37,942 nucleotides of DNA from Planctomycetota bacterium (GCA_023481165.1 JAMCWO010000012.1:1-37942); one strand, 5' to 3'. Positions 14,259-23,482 are shown, numbered from the stretch's first letter. A program made the numbers and translations. Notes: generated from the sequence alone by a model not told the origin.

Positions 14259-15491
14259 TTATTTGGCAGAGGAGAAAAGGGCAGGTTGCACCTCACGCTG
14301 GTCCCCTCGGACAGACTCCACCGTCCACAAGCCATTCCGTTGGCGCAAGGTCAATATCTTGGCGGTAAAGAGACAATTCAGGTCTGCGCGGATTCTCTGC
14401 AGATACATTCGCTCCTCCGGCAAGGTCGCGAATCTTGCGACGATTTCATCGATGGGGCCTATTTCACATCCGATCCAACGGCGACCCTTGATCTCTGAAA
14501 CCGCATAGGTTGTTCCTGAACCCCCGAAAGGATCAAACACAACATCTCCCTCATCCGAGGCCATTTCGACAATGCGATCGAGGAGTTTTATCGAAAGCTC
14601 GTTTGCATCCTTCCTTCGCTTGTATTTCGCATGGCGTACCGGAGGAATGTCCGTCCAGACATCAGCAAGGTTCACGCCGCTGGGGTTCATCTTATTCTTG
14701 TACCCCCCATAGTCTCTAAGGTCCCCGCTGCAATGAGGACACACCGGCATGGGGAGACGGTCCGGATGAAAGACTTTTGGGATCGGACCCTTGCAGTAAT
14801 ACAGCAGCGAGTAGTGCGACGGATACAGGCGGCTCGCTATAGGAAGCGAGTATTTGATATCTACCGCAATCCAATGTCTGAAGGTCAAGTACTGATTCAA
14901 GAAGGCTGCCAGTGGCACATTCCACTTCGGCAGATTCCAGACAAAGAGGCTTCCACCCGGCTTCAGGACCCGGATGCACTCCTGAAGCCATCTCTCAGAC
15001 CATTTGATGTACTCGCAGGCTTTGAGATCGTCGTCCATCCCGGAAGGGTAAATCTTGTCCAAGTTGAATGGCGGATCGGCAAAGACGAGGTCCACGCAAT
15101 CAGAGTCCATGCTCTGCATCAGGCGCATGCAGTCACATTGGTAAAGCTGCCCAAGTTCCGTCTGGAATCCTTTCTCAGGCATAGGCAGCCGCTCAGCAGG
15201 AAAAGGTACGTCTTTGGCCAAGGCGGCAATCTGTTCCGCATGATCCTGAAGAACTTGGCGCACCGAGGCGTCTACAATACCGAGGAGCAACTTGTATTCC
15301 ATCGCTGAAATGCCCGTAATCCTGGCTAACCTTTGGAGTTGCGGTCCAGGGGGCAGTAATCGATTCTCCACCAAATACTTCAGAGTGGAGAACTCGATGT
15401 CTGTGCCGCGGGCAATCCGCTGAAGGACAGGCCGATTAACCTCTCCGTGTCGTATCATACCTCGGAGTGTGTCAAAGTCTGTATGTGCCAT
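14259..15491 (-). CDS. DNA amino-methyltransferase (beta class) with N-terminal helical DNA-binding region; R-M system methylase 1
   Basis: A 410-residue protein. Motif IV 'DPPF' (residues 139-142) precedes the target-recognition region, and the SAM motif I 'FDPFGGSGTT' is at 319-328. This order defines the beta class of N6-adenine/N4-cytosine methyltransferases. Residues 1-75 are helical and look like a helix-turn-helix regulator ('VLQRIARGTDIEFSTLKYLV...LQRLARITGISAMEY'), hinting at autorepression. A CPHC pair near 251-254 lies in the recognition region. The gene is divergent from the controller gene; the 111-bp gap holds the C-box. It most likely protects the host from the BamHI-like nuclease, but which base it modifies is not readable. 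The region looks less GC-rich than its surroundings. Confidence 0.85.
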   Translation of the reverse strand: MAHTDFDTLRGMIRHGEVNRPVLQRIARGTDIEFSTLKYLVENRLLPPGPQLQRLARITGISAMEYKLLLGIVDASVRQVLQDHAEQIAALAKDVPFPAERLPMPEKGFQTELGQLYQCDCMRLMQSMDSDCVDLVFADPPFNLDKIYPSGMDDDLKACEYIKWSERWLQECIRVLKPGGSLFVWNLPKWNVPLAAFLNQYLTFRHWIAVDIKYSLPIASRLYPSHYSLLYYCKGPIPKVFHPDRLPMPVCPHCSGDLRDYGGYKNKMNPSGVNLADVWTDIPPVRHAKYKRRKDANELSIKLLDRIVEMASDEGDVVFDPFGGSGTTYAVSEIKGRRWIGCEIGPIDEIVARFATLPEERMYLQRIRADLNCLFTAKILTLRQRNGLWTVESVRGDQREVQPALFSSAK

Positions 15492-15546
15492 ATGCCACCA
15501 ACATATATACTACCACGCTCCGCCCTGCAAGACAAGATGTATTGCA

Positions 15547-15571
15547 GACTATAGTCCGTAGACGTTCAGTC
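15547..15571. promoter_or_regulatory. C-box: operator of the restriction-modification controller protein
   Basis: GACTATAGTC (15547-15556, a perfect 10-bp palindrome), then CGTA, then GACGTTCAGTC (15561-15571). This matches the known C-box plan of controller proteins such as C.AhdI and C.Esp1396I (GACT..AGTC, CGTG-like centre, GACT..AGTC). It sits between the divergent methyltransferase and controller genes, 31 bp before controller ATG 15603. A possible controller promoter (TAGACG, 17 bp, CAATAT at 15582-15587) overlaps the right half, so occupancy of both halves could switch from activation to repression. Confidence 0.85.
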
Positions 15572-15602
15572 GCCGGTGCCACAATATGGGTCTCACTTGG
15601 AT

Positions 15603-15848
15603 ATGGCCTCAAAAAGGGATCTCAACACTGCGTTTGCGGACGTCCTTCGCCAGTTGCGGGAGCGGGCGGGGCTGTCCCAAGAGGCTCTGGCAGCCAAGAG
15701 CGGATTAGATCGGACCTATATCTCGTTGTTAGAGCGGGGTCAACGACAGCCCACGCTCAAGACATTGGCCAGACTGGCAGAGGCCCTGAATATGAGTCTC
15801 GCGGCACTGGCCAAGAGGGTGGAAGATCGTCTGAATGAGGATCCTTAG
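15603..15848 (+). CDS. Restriction-modification controller (C) protein, XRE type
   Basis: An 81-residue single-domain helix-turn-helix protein ('LRQLRERAGLSQEALAAKSG' then 'LDRTYISLLERGQRQPTLKT' then 'LARLAEAL'), the size and fold of C proteins that time restriction gene expression after entry into a new host. ATG 15603 was preferred over GTG 15576 because it directly precedes the domain and leaves the C-box in the leader. The end overlaps the nuclease start (15835) by 14 bp, so the two are translated together, the classic C-R arrangement. Confidence 0.88.
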   Translation: MASKRDLNTAFADVLRQLRERAGLSQEALAAKSGLDRTYISLLERGQRQPTLKTLARLAEALNMSLAALAKRVEDRLNEDP

Positions 15849-16446
15849 GGAAACGACCTTGTTTCGCCGCTTGGGCGTCGACGTCGCCCCGCAGATCGAG
15901 GTAGCTCTTGCCGAGATCAGACAAGCTGTGTTGGCGGTCGATTGGCCCCAAGGTAGCGGGACGTTCACGATCTTCCCGGAAAAGCAGGGGAACGGGGTGA
16001 AACCCATCAAAGCTAACTTCGTGTCTTACCTCCGTGACCGTGGCTGGTTGCTCGAATACAAGGAGAACATAACAGGCGAGAAGCACCCCGGACCTATCGA
16101 TGCGGCAAAGCTGATCGACGGAGACCGCTATCTTGCCCTGGAATGGGAAACTGGAAACATATCTTCCAGCCATCGTGCCCTGAACAAAATGGTGGTCGGC
16201 ATCCAGAAGAGGCGTCTGGTGGGCGGCGTGCTCATCCTTCCGTCGCGGAAACTCTACAAGTATCTCACCGATCGCGTCGGGAACTATCAGGAGATCGAAC
16301 CGTACTTCCCCGTCTGGCAGAACATTCAGATCGATGAGGGGCTCCTCATAGTCATGGAGATTGAACACGACGCCACGTCCTCCAGCGTCCCACACATACC
16401 CAAGGGCACTGACGGATGGGCCAGACACCAACGCCCCCGGATGTAG
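15835..16446 (+). CDS. BamHI-like type II restriction endonuclease (predicted to cut GGATCC)
   Basis: A 203-residue protein that aligns with R.BamHI (213 residues) through most of its length: 'NGVKPIK', 'GPID', 'LEWETGNISSSHRALNKM', 'YLTDRVGNYQEIEPYF', 'VPHIPKGTDG'. With a constant offset of 8 (5 at the first), the BamHI catalytic residues Asp94, Glu111 and Glu113 correspond to Asp89, Glu103 and Glu105. Its base-contacting residues Asn116, Ser118, Arg122, Asp154 and Arg155 correspond to Asn108, Ser110, Arg114, Asp146 and Arg147. Glu113 in place of the usual Lys is a BamHI hallmark and is kept. Co-expressed with the controller gene; ends 7 bp from the convergent second methyltransferase. The alignment was made from memory of the BamHI sequence. 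Confidence 0.9.
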   Translation: MRILRETTLFRRLGVDVAPQIEVALAEIRQAVLAVDWPQGSGTFTIFPEKQGNGVKPIKANFVSYLRDRGWLLEYKENITGEKHPGPIDAAKLIDGDRYLALEWETGNISSSHRALNKMVVGIQKRRLVGGVLILPSRKLYKYLTDRVGNYQEIEPYFPVWQNIQIDEGLLIVMEIEHDATSSSVPHIPKGTDGWARHQRPRM

Positions 16447-16453
16447 TGTGACT

Positions 16454-17821
16454 CTACTTTTTTTGAAGAAACACAACGTGCTCCTCGCGCATGGTGTTCG
16501 CCAAGCCCAAGACAGGTCTGTCTATCTGTTGTATGAAGTCCAGTCCACTCTCGTGTGCCAGTTGCCTGATCAGTTCATTCAAGCCCTGTACCTTCTCCTC
16601 CGCAATACGTAGTGCTCTGCTGATCTGGTTGCTATTGGTCCCGATAACGACGGTACAAAGACCTCCGGATTTCAGGACGCGTCCGCATTCCTCCAAGATT
16701 CTCTTCATGTCCTGCCGGTAGGTGTCGTATTTGTCGCGTAGTCGGGGTCCCCCGCGAAGGCCAACCATCATCTCACGTAGGTTCGCCACGTCGACACCCA
16801 AGGCTTGAAGATGGAACGAATCGTTCGCAACATAATCAACCGCAAAGCTGTAGGGAGGTGAGAAGAGAATACCGTCAACACTACCTTCGGCCATGGGCAG
16901 GGCGCGAGCATCGCCGGTCAGGAGCGTTGCCTTACCAAGCCATGCACAATCCGAGCCAAGCGTTGCTTGTATTTTCTCGCACACAAAAAGATACCGATCA
17001 AGGATGCCACAAAGCAACTTGGCAGGATCTTTTCCCCGTATTCGTTCCGCGTATCCAATACTATCCAGATAAGCCAGAAGGAGGAGATTCTGCGTATCAA
17101 ACGTGTCACGACCTCCCCCTGTGCGGAGAAGTAAAGCCTCGTCCTCTCGCAGACTCTGAATCGTGATCGGGTTACGCGAAGCCAGTTTTCTTTTCTCTTC
17201 CATGGGTTGGGGCCCAAGACGTCGGGTGAAGTATTCGAAGACTCTCCCGACGTTTTCGCGTGCGCTGTGGACTCGTGTCAGATCCATGGTAAGTGCCGTC
17301 AGCTTCGTTCTTGCCATGAACTCACAGAACGGACTGATATCAATACCGATTGAGTTGATTCCCATCAAAGACGCCTCAACACAGACTGTTCCCGAACCCA
17401 TCATAGGATCGAGGACAGTCTGCCCCGGCTTCAATCCCATGATGTTCATGAGCGCCTTCACCATCTGCGGATGGAATTTGCCTCGGTAAGGGAACAGCCC
17501 GTGAGTTCCATATCCGGTTCTGAATAGATTCCTTTCAAAGAATGCTTTCAGACGAAACGAAGAATGATCTGGCAAGCGGAGAGGTTGTCCCGTGCACATG
17601 AGGAAGTGCCTCGTTGGGCGGCCATCTACACAGGCAAAGAATGCTCCATTCTCGACAATCTCCGGCTCGGTGAGCAGCCTGCTCTCCCAGTGGGCCAAGT
17701 GCAATTCATATACCTCATGGATATGGGGTACCAACTGATATGTAGGAGGAAGAAAGACCGTCTTCCAGTCAGCTTTCAGCAATTCTATGTGGTCGGTGTT
17801 CACGTTCAATCTGAGAAGCAA
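16454..17821 (-). CDS. DNA methyltransferase with SPPY motif (N4-cytosine type); R-M system methylase 2
   Basis: A 455-residue protein with SAM motif I 'LDPMMGSGTVCVEA' (DPMMGSGT at 138-145) first and catalytic motif IV 'FSPPYSFAVDYV' (SPPY at 321-324) later, i.e. the order opposite to methylase 1. SPPY is most often found in N4-cytosine methyltransferases. 'GLFPYRGKFHPQMVKALM' before motif I is shared with THUMP/TRM11-like and related DNA methylases. It lies tail to tail with the nuclease gene. It may modify the second strand or another site, or be a backup methylase. GGATCC protection by one of the two enzymes is expected, but which one is not decidable here. Confidence 0.83.
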   Translation of the reverse strand: MLLRLNVNTDHIELLKADWKTVFLPPTYQLVPHIHEVYELHLAHWESRLLTEPEIVENGAFFACVDGRPTRHFLMCTGQPLRLPDHSSFRLKAFFERNLFRTGYGTHGLFPYRGKFHPQMVKALMNIMGLKPGQTVLDPMMGSGTVCVEASLMGINSIGIDISPFCEFMARTKLTALTMDLTRVHSARENVGRVFEYFTRRLGPQPMEEKRKLASRNPITIQSLREDEALLLRTGGGRDTFDTQNLLLLAYLDSIGYAERIRGKDPAKLLCGILDRYLFVCEKIQATLGSDCAWLGKATLLTGDARALPMAEGSVDGILFSPPYSFAVDYVANDSFHLQALGVDVANLREMMVGLRGGPRLRDKYDTYRQDMKRILEECGRVLKSGGLCTVVIGTNSNQISRALRIAEEKVQGLNELIRQLAHESGLDFIQQIDRPVLGLANTMREEHVVFLQKK

Positions 17822-18699
17822 GACGTTGGTTTGTCGAAGGTCAACATTCAGGGCCTGTTTGCGGAGGCGGAACCAACGCTATGTATCTCTTCCCTCGCAT
17901 TCACGCCGCGAGATCTCGAGCCATTTGTCACGACTTCGCCAACCATGGCCATCCACGGATAGCACTGATATCTTGGCGGACGTCTTCCGCACAGGCAAGC
18001 GAAAAAGACAAGCTCACAGTTATTTTTAGACATCGAACAGAAACAAGGCTGCGCTTGGCGAGCGGGGTCGTCCGAGGAGGCCTCGACGTCGTGGAAAAGG
18101 CGGGTCGACGTGACAGGAGGTAGGTGACAAGTACACCGATTCCCGGTCGTCGGTAGCGCGTAGTCGGAAGGGCGGGGATCAGCAGTCAGGGGTCTTTGGA
18201 TTGATGATTGCCGCGCGGGGCTCGCAATGACATGTTCATGATTGATGACTGACGATTTGGGTCGCATGCCTGCGGCGGTGAGTTGTTCTCTGCGGCCTGT
18301 CGCCTCCGACCTCTCTTCCGTTCGCGGAGGGAAACAAAGGTGCGCGGTCCGTCTTTGAGTCTGTGAAGCTGTCCTCCGCGGCGGCGATCTGTTGCCTCTG
18401 GCCAATTTCCCGCTAGCGCTGTATCCGACAAGCCCAGGTAGGGTTTTACCCCATAGCGAGAAGTCCCCCACAGTGTAGCATGGTGTATTGGATGGGTCGA
18501 ACCACTCATGCCTGAGGGGAGGTATAAGGTGCGGGGGGGAGCATTGCGGTAGCTTGGCGATGTCTTGGGCGGTGAACATGCCTGGCGCTGCAACCGTTAC
18601 CGTTATCTTGATATCTGTCGATCATGACATGTGCGGTGCGCCCGAAGGCACGCGTGAACGTCGGGCAGCACCCACGGACCCTTTCAGGGAGACAACAGA
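17822..18699. other. Gene-poor right flank of the R-M island
   Basis: About 880 bp with no supported gene; the long reverse frame at 17848-18579 has no protein-like composition. The left part (17822-18060) has the lower GC of the island, the right part returns to the local average. At about 18204-18235 a 'gattgccgcgcggggctcgc' + 'aatgac' block resembles dispersed repeats seen in many genomes. The island boundary probably lies between 18050 and 18200, but no flanking direct repeat was found by eye. Confidence 0.35.
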
Positions 18700-19662
18700 A
18701 TGAGGATGGAGCCTGCAATCACGATTGTGATGGCCTCTTTCCTGATGATTGCGCTCGGTGGCCAGAAAACGGTGCGCAGCCAGGCTGCCGCTCAGGACAA
18801 GGGATCGAAGATCGGCGCAGCGTCCGCCGCGACGGAGGGCTGTGGTGCTGTCGAAGGCGGCAGAGGCCCCACGGTCCTATTGAGCTACAGCAAAGAAGTA
18901 TTGGAAAAGAGTCCACTCGGTTCCTTCATGTACTTCCTCCCGCTGATCTCTCCGGTGGCCATGGGCAGGGAAGTCAGTCCCGACAATCAGCAGCAGGTGG
19001 GTGTGATTTCCTATGAGAGAAAGGTCACGGCCCGGTCCTTTTCGGTGACCTGCGAATTTGAAATGGTGGGAGACGGCTTCAACAGGTACACCTTCGACTC
19101 CCTGGCGATGATCGCGATGGGCGCCGCCGCGTTGACCAAGGGAGACACGCTGACGCAGGTGCTCGACTACATCGACCTCGAGGGAAAGGGATTCGGCAGG
19201 ATTCAGATTCGGGGCACGGTGAACGGTCCCGTCCGGACGGTCAGGGAGGTGGAGCTGGCGTTCAACGCCAGGGGCCGCCAGAGCCCCGTGACGATCGGCC
19301 TGTACGAGGCCAAACGCAAGAACGGGCTATTCGAATACAAGAACCGATCTGATGAGATGGTGGCGCGAGTGAACTCGCTGAGCTTCAAGCGGGGCGAGAA
19401 CCCCCGGATGGGAATCACGGTGGCTTCGATCGGCAAGAAAGGCGACAACGGCCTCCTCAGCCACATCAAAGCAGCGATCGCCAACCTGTTCATCAAGCCG
19501 GTGGAGGTCGATTCGCTCGGCAACGAGACCCTGCTCAAATTCGGCTATGCCCTGCTCAAGCAGGAGCCGGCCTTCACATTCCCCAAAGCCGCCAAGCTCA
19601 AGGACGTCAAAATCGCCGCGGCTACTCCCAGGCCGGGACGGCCACCCGAGGCATCCGAGTGA
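18700..19662 (+). CDS. Exported protein of unknown function
   Basis: A 320-residue protein with a signal peptide (MRMEPAITIVMASFLMIALGG..., cleavage probably near residue 30). After a low-complexity stretch (30-55) the mature part is beta-rich with 'FSVTCEFEMVGDGFNRYTFDS', 'RIQIRGTVNGPVRTVREVELAFNARG' and 'SPVTIGLYEAKRK'. I do not recognise the family. AGGGAG about 12 nt before ATG is a weak binding site; ATG 18706 is an alternative start. No partner genes are evident. Probably periplasmic or attached to the outer membrane. Confidence 0.65.
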   Translation: MRMEPAITIVMASFLMIALGGQKTVRSQAAAQDKGSKIGAASAATEGCGAVEGGRGPTVLLSYSKEVLEKSPLGSFMYFLPLISPVAMGREVSPDNQQQVGVISYERKVTARSFSVTCEFEMVGDGFNRYTFDSLAMIAMGAAALTKGDTLTQVLDYIDLEGKGFGRIQIRGTVNGPVRTVREVELAFNARGRQSPVTIGLYEAKRKNGLFEYKNRSDEMVARVNSLSFKRGENPRMGITVASIGKKGDNGLLSHIKAAIANLFIKPVEVDSLGNETLLKFGYALLKQEPAFTFPKAAKLKDVKIAAATPRPGRPPEASE

Positions 19663-19861
19663 CCGCGGGCATTCGCCCGCCGCGAGAGCATGAAGAGGCT
19701 CTCGTCTTGCCTGGCACCGCGTCACCGTCTACGGCGATCTCAAAGAACCGCTGGCCGAGTTGGGCCGGGCCCTGGGATTGAGGGTCATTGAGGACGCGTA
19801 GTCCAGGTCACGGCGCCGACGCTGCGACTCGCGCAGGGACGTGATAGGAAAAGGGCGCTAG

Positions 19862-21082
19862 CTACAGTCCGAAGGCGAGGCCGAGGCCGGCGTTCCAACT
19901 GCTGAAGTCCTTGGCGAAATCGCGGCTCACGTAGCCGTTGAGCGACAGGCGGTCGCCGCGGAGGGACAGGCCCAGGCCGAGGGTCTGGTAGTTGTCGATC
20001 GCCGCATCCCGGAGGAAGCGGGTGTCGACGACGAAGCCGTTGGCGTAGAGCGACTTCTCGGACCAGAGCGGGAAGTCCACCATCAGGCCGTTCTTCAGGA
20101 CATCCTGCTCGACCCCCGGATCGATCTGGACGTCCTCGATCTTGAACTTCAGACTGTTGAAGTGCGAGAACTGGTTGGCCACGATGAGCAGGATATTGTG
20201 CGGGAGCTGGAATTCGAGGCGGCTGGTGACGCCGAACTGGTCCAGCAGGCCGCCCGTGGCGCCGTCGTAGGTCCCCACGCCGTGAAGGCCGGCGAAGGGG
20301 GTGATCTGCCAGCCGAGGCTGCATTCTTCGTCACGCACGAGCGGGCGGATGCCGAGCCCGAGGTCGGAGCCGCCGCCGTAGATCGCGCTGCCTTCCGTGT
20401 CCATGTATTGGCCGCTGGCGTTGCCGATCAGGGAGAAGTGCCGGCCGAAATGAATCCACCAGGGGAAATTGAGCTCGTAATCGGCGCTATTGACCGTCCC
20501 GACGGCCGTAGCGGCCCGGCCCTGGCGGGTATGGAACCAGATGGCGCTGTAGCCGCCCGGCTCGCTGCCGCGCATGACGCGGGCGGCCGGGAACAACCCG
20601 AACGCGTCGAACGCCCGGTCGGCGATGCGGGCGGTCGCGGACGCCGGGTTGCCGTCGGTAATCGCGGCGGCGGAACGCTCGGCGGCGGCCTGGATGAGCT
20701 TGGCGACCTCGCTGCTGCCGTTCTTGAGCAGCCAATCCGTCACCTGATTCTCCAGGTCACCGCGGTCGGTTCCGGTGAAGGTCTGGTTCAGGCCGGTCAG
20801 CGGCGAGGTCAGGGTCAGTTGGGTCTCGCCCTGCACATTGACCGCCACGGCGCCGGGAATGCCGTAATACGTCAGGTTGCCCGTGAAATCGTTTCCGACC
20901 AGTGGGGCGAAGGCGCCCTGGTTATTGACGAGCGCGTCGATCAGGTTGGGCAATGAGCTGGCGGTCTGGGTGATGGTCCCGCCGCTGTAGGTAGCCTCCA
21001 CGCCGAAAAGGTCGGCCGCCCCTGCGACGCCGGCGACAACGAGAATCAGTGCGGCAGTGGCGGCGAGCAGAGTCCGTTTCAT
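19862..21082 (-). CDS. Outer-membrane beta-barrel-like protein
   Basis: About 406 residues starting MKRTLLAATAALILVVAGVAGA, a clear signal peptide, with AAGGAGG 5 nt before this ATG; the upstream Met at 21100 was rejected. The mature region begins with a helical part (residues about 30-150), then alternating amphipathic strands rich in Gly and aromatic residues ('YELNFPWWIHFGRHFSLIGNASGQYMD', 'FGVTSRLEFQLPHNILLIVANQFSHF', 'LYANGFVVDTRFL', 'TLGLGLSLRGDRLSLNGYVSRDF'). It ends 'AGLGLAFGL', like a barrel closing strand. Likely a surface or porin-like protein; I cannot name a family. Confidence 0.65.
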   Translation of the reverse strand: MKRTLLAATAALILVVAGVAGAADLFGVEATYSGGTITQTASSLPNLIDALVNNQGAFAPLVGNDFTGNLTYYGIPGAVAVNVQGETQLTLTSPLTGLNQTFTGTDRGDLENQVTDWLLKNGSSEVAKLIQAAAERSAAAITDGNPASATARIADRAFDAFGLFPAARVMRGSEPGGYSAIWFHTRQGRAATAVGTVNSADYELNFPWWIHFGRHFSLIGNASGQYMDTEGSAIYGGGSDLGLGIRPLVRDEECSLGWQITPFAGLHGVGTYDGATGGLLDQFGVTSRLEFQLPHNILLIVANQFSHFNSLKFKIEDVQIDPGVEQDVLKNGLMVDFPLWSEKSLYANGFVVDTRFLRDAAIDNYQTLGLGLSLRGDRLSLNGYVSRDFAKDFSSWNAGLGLAFGL

Positions 21083-21437
21083 GAGGACCTCCTTGTGCAA
21101 TTCCTTCGACAGGACTTGGACGAATGGATCGTCCCCGGCGGATCAGGCCGGAGACACGTTACTATGTTTCTTCATGCCAATGGCCCCCCAAGGCCCGGAT
21201 GGTCTTATCGTTCTCGGCGCGTTGCTTCCTTGAAAATTCCCTTCGAAGGAGCCACCCGCTCCCCGTTCGGGGGCAGAGGGCGCGAAGGCAAGAAGGGGCG
21301 AGGGGGCGGTAAAATCGCGGCGTAGGAGACAGTGGCGGCCCTTCGGTTCGCAGAGTGAGCAAGTTCTGACTTGATTTCGTTCGGAGAACGTGATATCCCC
21401 GGGGACCATCGAGGACGGCGATATCGTCACGGGAGAT
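21083..21437. other. Intergenic stretch without a recognised gene
   Basis: About 355 bp between the barrel gene and the glycosyltransferase stub. It includes the Shine-Dalgarno of the barrel gene and a purine-rich run around 21270-21315. No hairpin, promoter or conserved small gene could be supported. Confidence 0.3.
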
Positions 21438-21719
21438 ATGGCGATGGCTGCTCCAACGGAGATAGATCGGATCACTTCGCCTCTGGGCCGCATGGAGGCA
21501 TTTCTCGCGGTCTTTCTCACGTGGGTGGCGCTCTACCTGCCCGGGCTGGGTGCGACCAAGTTCCACGGCGAGGAGGGCCGGCGGATTCTGCCCGCCGCCG
21601 GAGAGACTCTCGCGGCCGAGAATCTGCCCCTGCTGCAGGATGAAGGCGTCACTGCCCCGGGCCGGAACTCAGACGCGTCCGCGCTCCGCCTCCACGTTGA
21701 TCAGGGTTTGGTCAGGTAG
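21438..21719 (+). pseudogene. ArnT-like membrane glycosyltransferase, N-terminal stub
   Basis: The frame contains 'MEAFLAVFLTWVALYLPGLGATKFHGEEGRR' followed by 'ILPAAGETLAAENLPL'. This is the first transmembrane helix and the acidic first loop ('..GEEGRRxxPA..') of dolichyl-phosphate-mannose/ArnT-type glycosyltransferases, which are normally 450-600 residues. After about residue 60 the family similarity stops and the frame ends at 21719, antisense to the end of the next gene. The start may be 21390, 21438 or 21492. A 5' remnant only. Confidence 0.5.
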
Positions 21720-23482
21720 ATGTCGTCGAGGAAGACCATCCCGGTGCCGCCCGCCGCCGGACTGGCCCGGTTGCCGACGCCGATCATGATCTTCTGCACG
21801 GCCGTCAGCTTGACGCCCGCCTCGGCAAAGCGGCTCAGCGGGATCTGCCACTCGATCCACTGCTGTGTCTTGGCGAGCTGCGCATCCGGATGGGTGACGA
21901 CGCCCACGTGCTGGGCGGAATCCTGGAGCGCCACGTACATCGGGTCCGCGTCCGGCTTGACTCCCGGCGGCGCCAGCAGGGCGGTGCCCCAACTGGCGGG
22001 CGTCTCCCAATCCGGTTCCGCCTTCGAGTGCCAGGCGACCTGCGACTCCTGCACACCGGTATTGAGGTCATCGTCGTCGTAGAAGCAGTCGATCCCGATG
22101 AGCTTCCCGACCGGGGCGCCCCTACCCAGCAGCGACTGCCAGGGCAGCTTGATCTCCAGCCGCCAGCCGGTGGGCGTATCGACTTGGGCGAACTGGACGC
22201 CCGTGACATCCGTGTTGGTCCCCTGGATGTCGGTGGCGGTCCAACCGAAGGTGTACTGGCGCGCGTTGCCTTCCAGCCCGGGGCCCTTCTTCGTGTTGTC
22301 GCCGTCGATGTAGAACTCGACGCTATCGTCGAACCAGGCCTCCGGGGAGTCGTTGCGGAGCTTGTCGTCGTTGATGTCGACCAGGACATAGAGATTGGTC
22401 GTGTCGTACAGGACCCGGAACTGGGACGATGAGCTCATCGGCCTGGTGGTGATGATAGGGGTCATGATGGGCTGCACGGACGCGGTCTTCCAGATGTCAT
22501 CCACCTTGCCGTCGATGACCGGCGGCGTGCTGACGCTGAGAATCTCGAAATCCATGTCCCGGCCCCGGAGGTGGAGGATCAACTTGTCGGCGCCGTCGGC
22601 GGTCCAATCCTGCGGCTTATCGAAAGTCCGCTCGGCCTCGGAGTAGAAGGGCGCCGCCACGTTGTTATACTCCACCGGCATGGACTGCTGGCCGCCGTGA
22701 ATGATCTTCTGCTCGGCAAAGGGGGCGGTGACGTAGCCGACGGTTGAGCCGGTGTTGTTCGTCCAACCGTCGATCCAGGTCTCATAGAGCCGGCTGCCCT
22801 CATCGTCCGTGTAACCCTCGAAATCGTCGACCGGGACAATGGTGGTGAAGCTCCAGACCGGACCGGCTTTGGCGGTCCCATCCCCCAGCGTCTCGTCCAC
22901 GCGCCAGTAGTATGCCGTGGCCGGCTCCAGGGTCCCGGGCGTGAACGTCTTGGCGTCCAGCGCCTGCACGCCCTTGTCCGCCGCGGCGGCCGCCTGGCTG
23001 ACGGCGTCCTGATTGTCGCTGAAATATACGTGATGCTTCGCGGCGCCCTGGCCCGGCCACCACTGGAGGACCGGGGCGACGATAGCATTCTTGGCTCCGT
23101 CCGCCGGGTCCGGGTTATAGGCGGTCAGCGCCTGCGTCCAGAAGGACCAGATGTCCCCCTGGATGACGGTGACTCCATCCTTCTCGATTTCGTCCACGCG
23201 CCAGTAGTACCGAACCCCCGGCTCCAGGGCCGCCGTATAGTAGAACATGGCCAGCACCTGCCGCGGTCCGACCAGTTGTTCCGGCCCCAGCTCCGGCGTC
23301 TTGCCCAGATAGACATCGTGGAACAGCGCCGTGCTGCCGGCCGTCCAGCGGAACAGCGGCATCGCCACGTCCCCCGTCCCATCCGCCGGATTGGGACTAC
23401 TGGCCTTCTTCTGGCCCCACGCAGCGCCGACCACGCCCAGCACTGCCGCCACGAACACCAGATATGCCACGCGCTTACTCAT
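21701..23482 (-). CDS. Secreted modular protein: two Fn3-like repeats, 'VDDFE' segment and CBM9-like domain
   Basis: A 593-residue exported protein (signal peptide 1-23, [16 protein letters not shown]...). Two fibronectin-like modules follow (about 26-114 and 118-214), each with 'P(N/D)PADG' at the start and 'YYWRVDE...WSF' at the end. Next comes '[13 protein letters not shown]' and a jelly-roll-like stretch ('SMPVEYNN', '[17 protein letters not shown]'). A CBM9-like domain spans about 325-515 ('[16 protein letters not shown]', '[11 protein letters not shown]', 'WRLEIKLPW'), and a 'FLDDIYL' strand closes it. CBM9 modules bind sugar ends, so a role in polysaccharide capture is likely. GGAGG lies just upstream of ATG 23482, so this start was preferred to 23542. 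Confidence 0.8.
   Translation of the reverse strand: MSKRVAYLVFVAAVLGVVGAAWGQKKASSPNPADGTGDVAMPLFRWTAGSTALFHDVYLGKTPELGPEQLVGPRQVLAMFYYTAALEPGVRYYWRVDEIEKDGVTVIQGDIWSFWTQALTAYNPDPADGAKNAIVAPVLQWWPGQGAAKHHVYFSDNQDAVSQAAAAADKGVQALDAKTFTPGTLEPATAYYWRVDETLGDGTAKAGPVWSFTTIVPVDDFEGYTDDEGSRLYETWIDGWTNNTGSTVGYVTAPFAEQKIIHGGQQSMPVEYNNVAAPFYSEAERTFDKPQDWTADGADKLILHLRGRDMDFEILSVSTPPVIDGKVDDIWKTASVQPIMTPIITTRPMSSSSQFRVLYDTTNLYVLVDINDDKLRNDSPEAWFDDSVEFYIDGDNTKKGPGLEGNARQYTFGWTATDIQGTNTDVTGVQFAQVDTPTGWRLEIKLPWQSLLGRGAPVGKLIGIDCFYDDDDLNTGVQESQVAWHSKAEPDWETPASWGTALLAPPGVKPDADPMYVALQDSAQHVGVVTHPDAQLAKTQQWIEWQIPLSRFAEAGVKLTAVQKIMIGVGNRASPAAGGTGMVFLDDIYLTKP

Noticed and set aside
17848-18579. A 243-residue reverse gene in the R-M flank
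   Set aside because: Composition is unlike a protein and it crosses a repeat-like block; no start signal.
19694-19801. A short forward frame ending 'LAELGRALGLRVIEDA'
   Set aside because: It looks faintly like a gene tail, but at 35 residues with no start codon the evidence is too thin.
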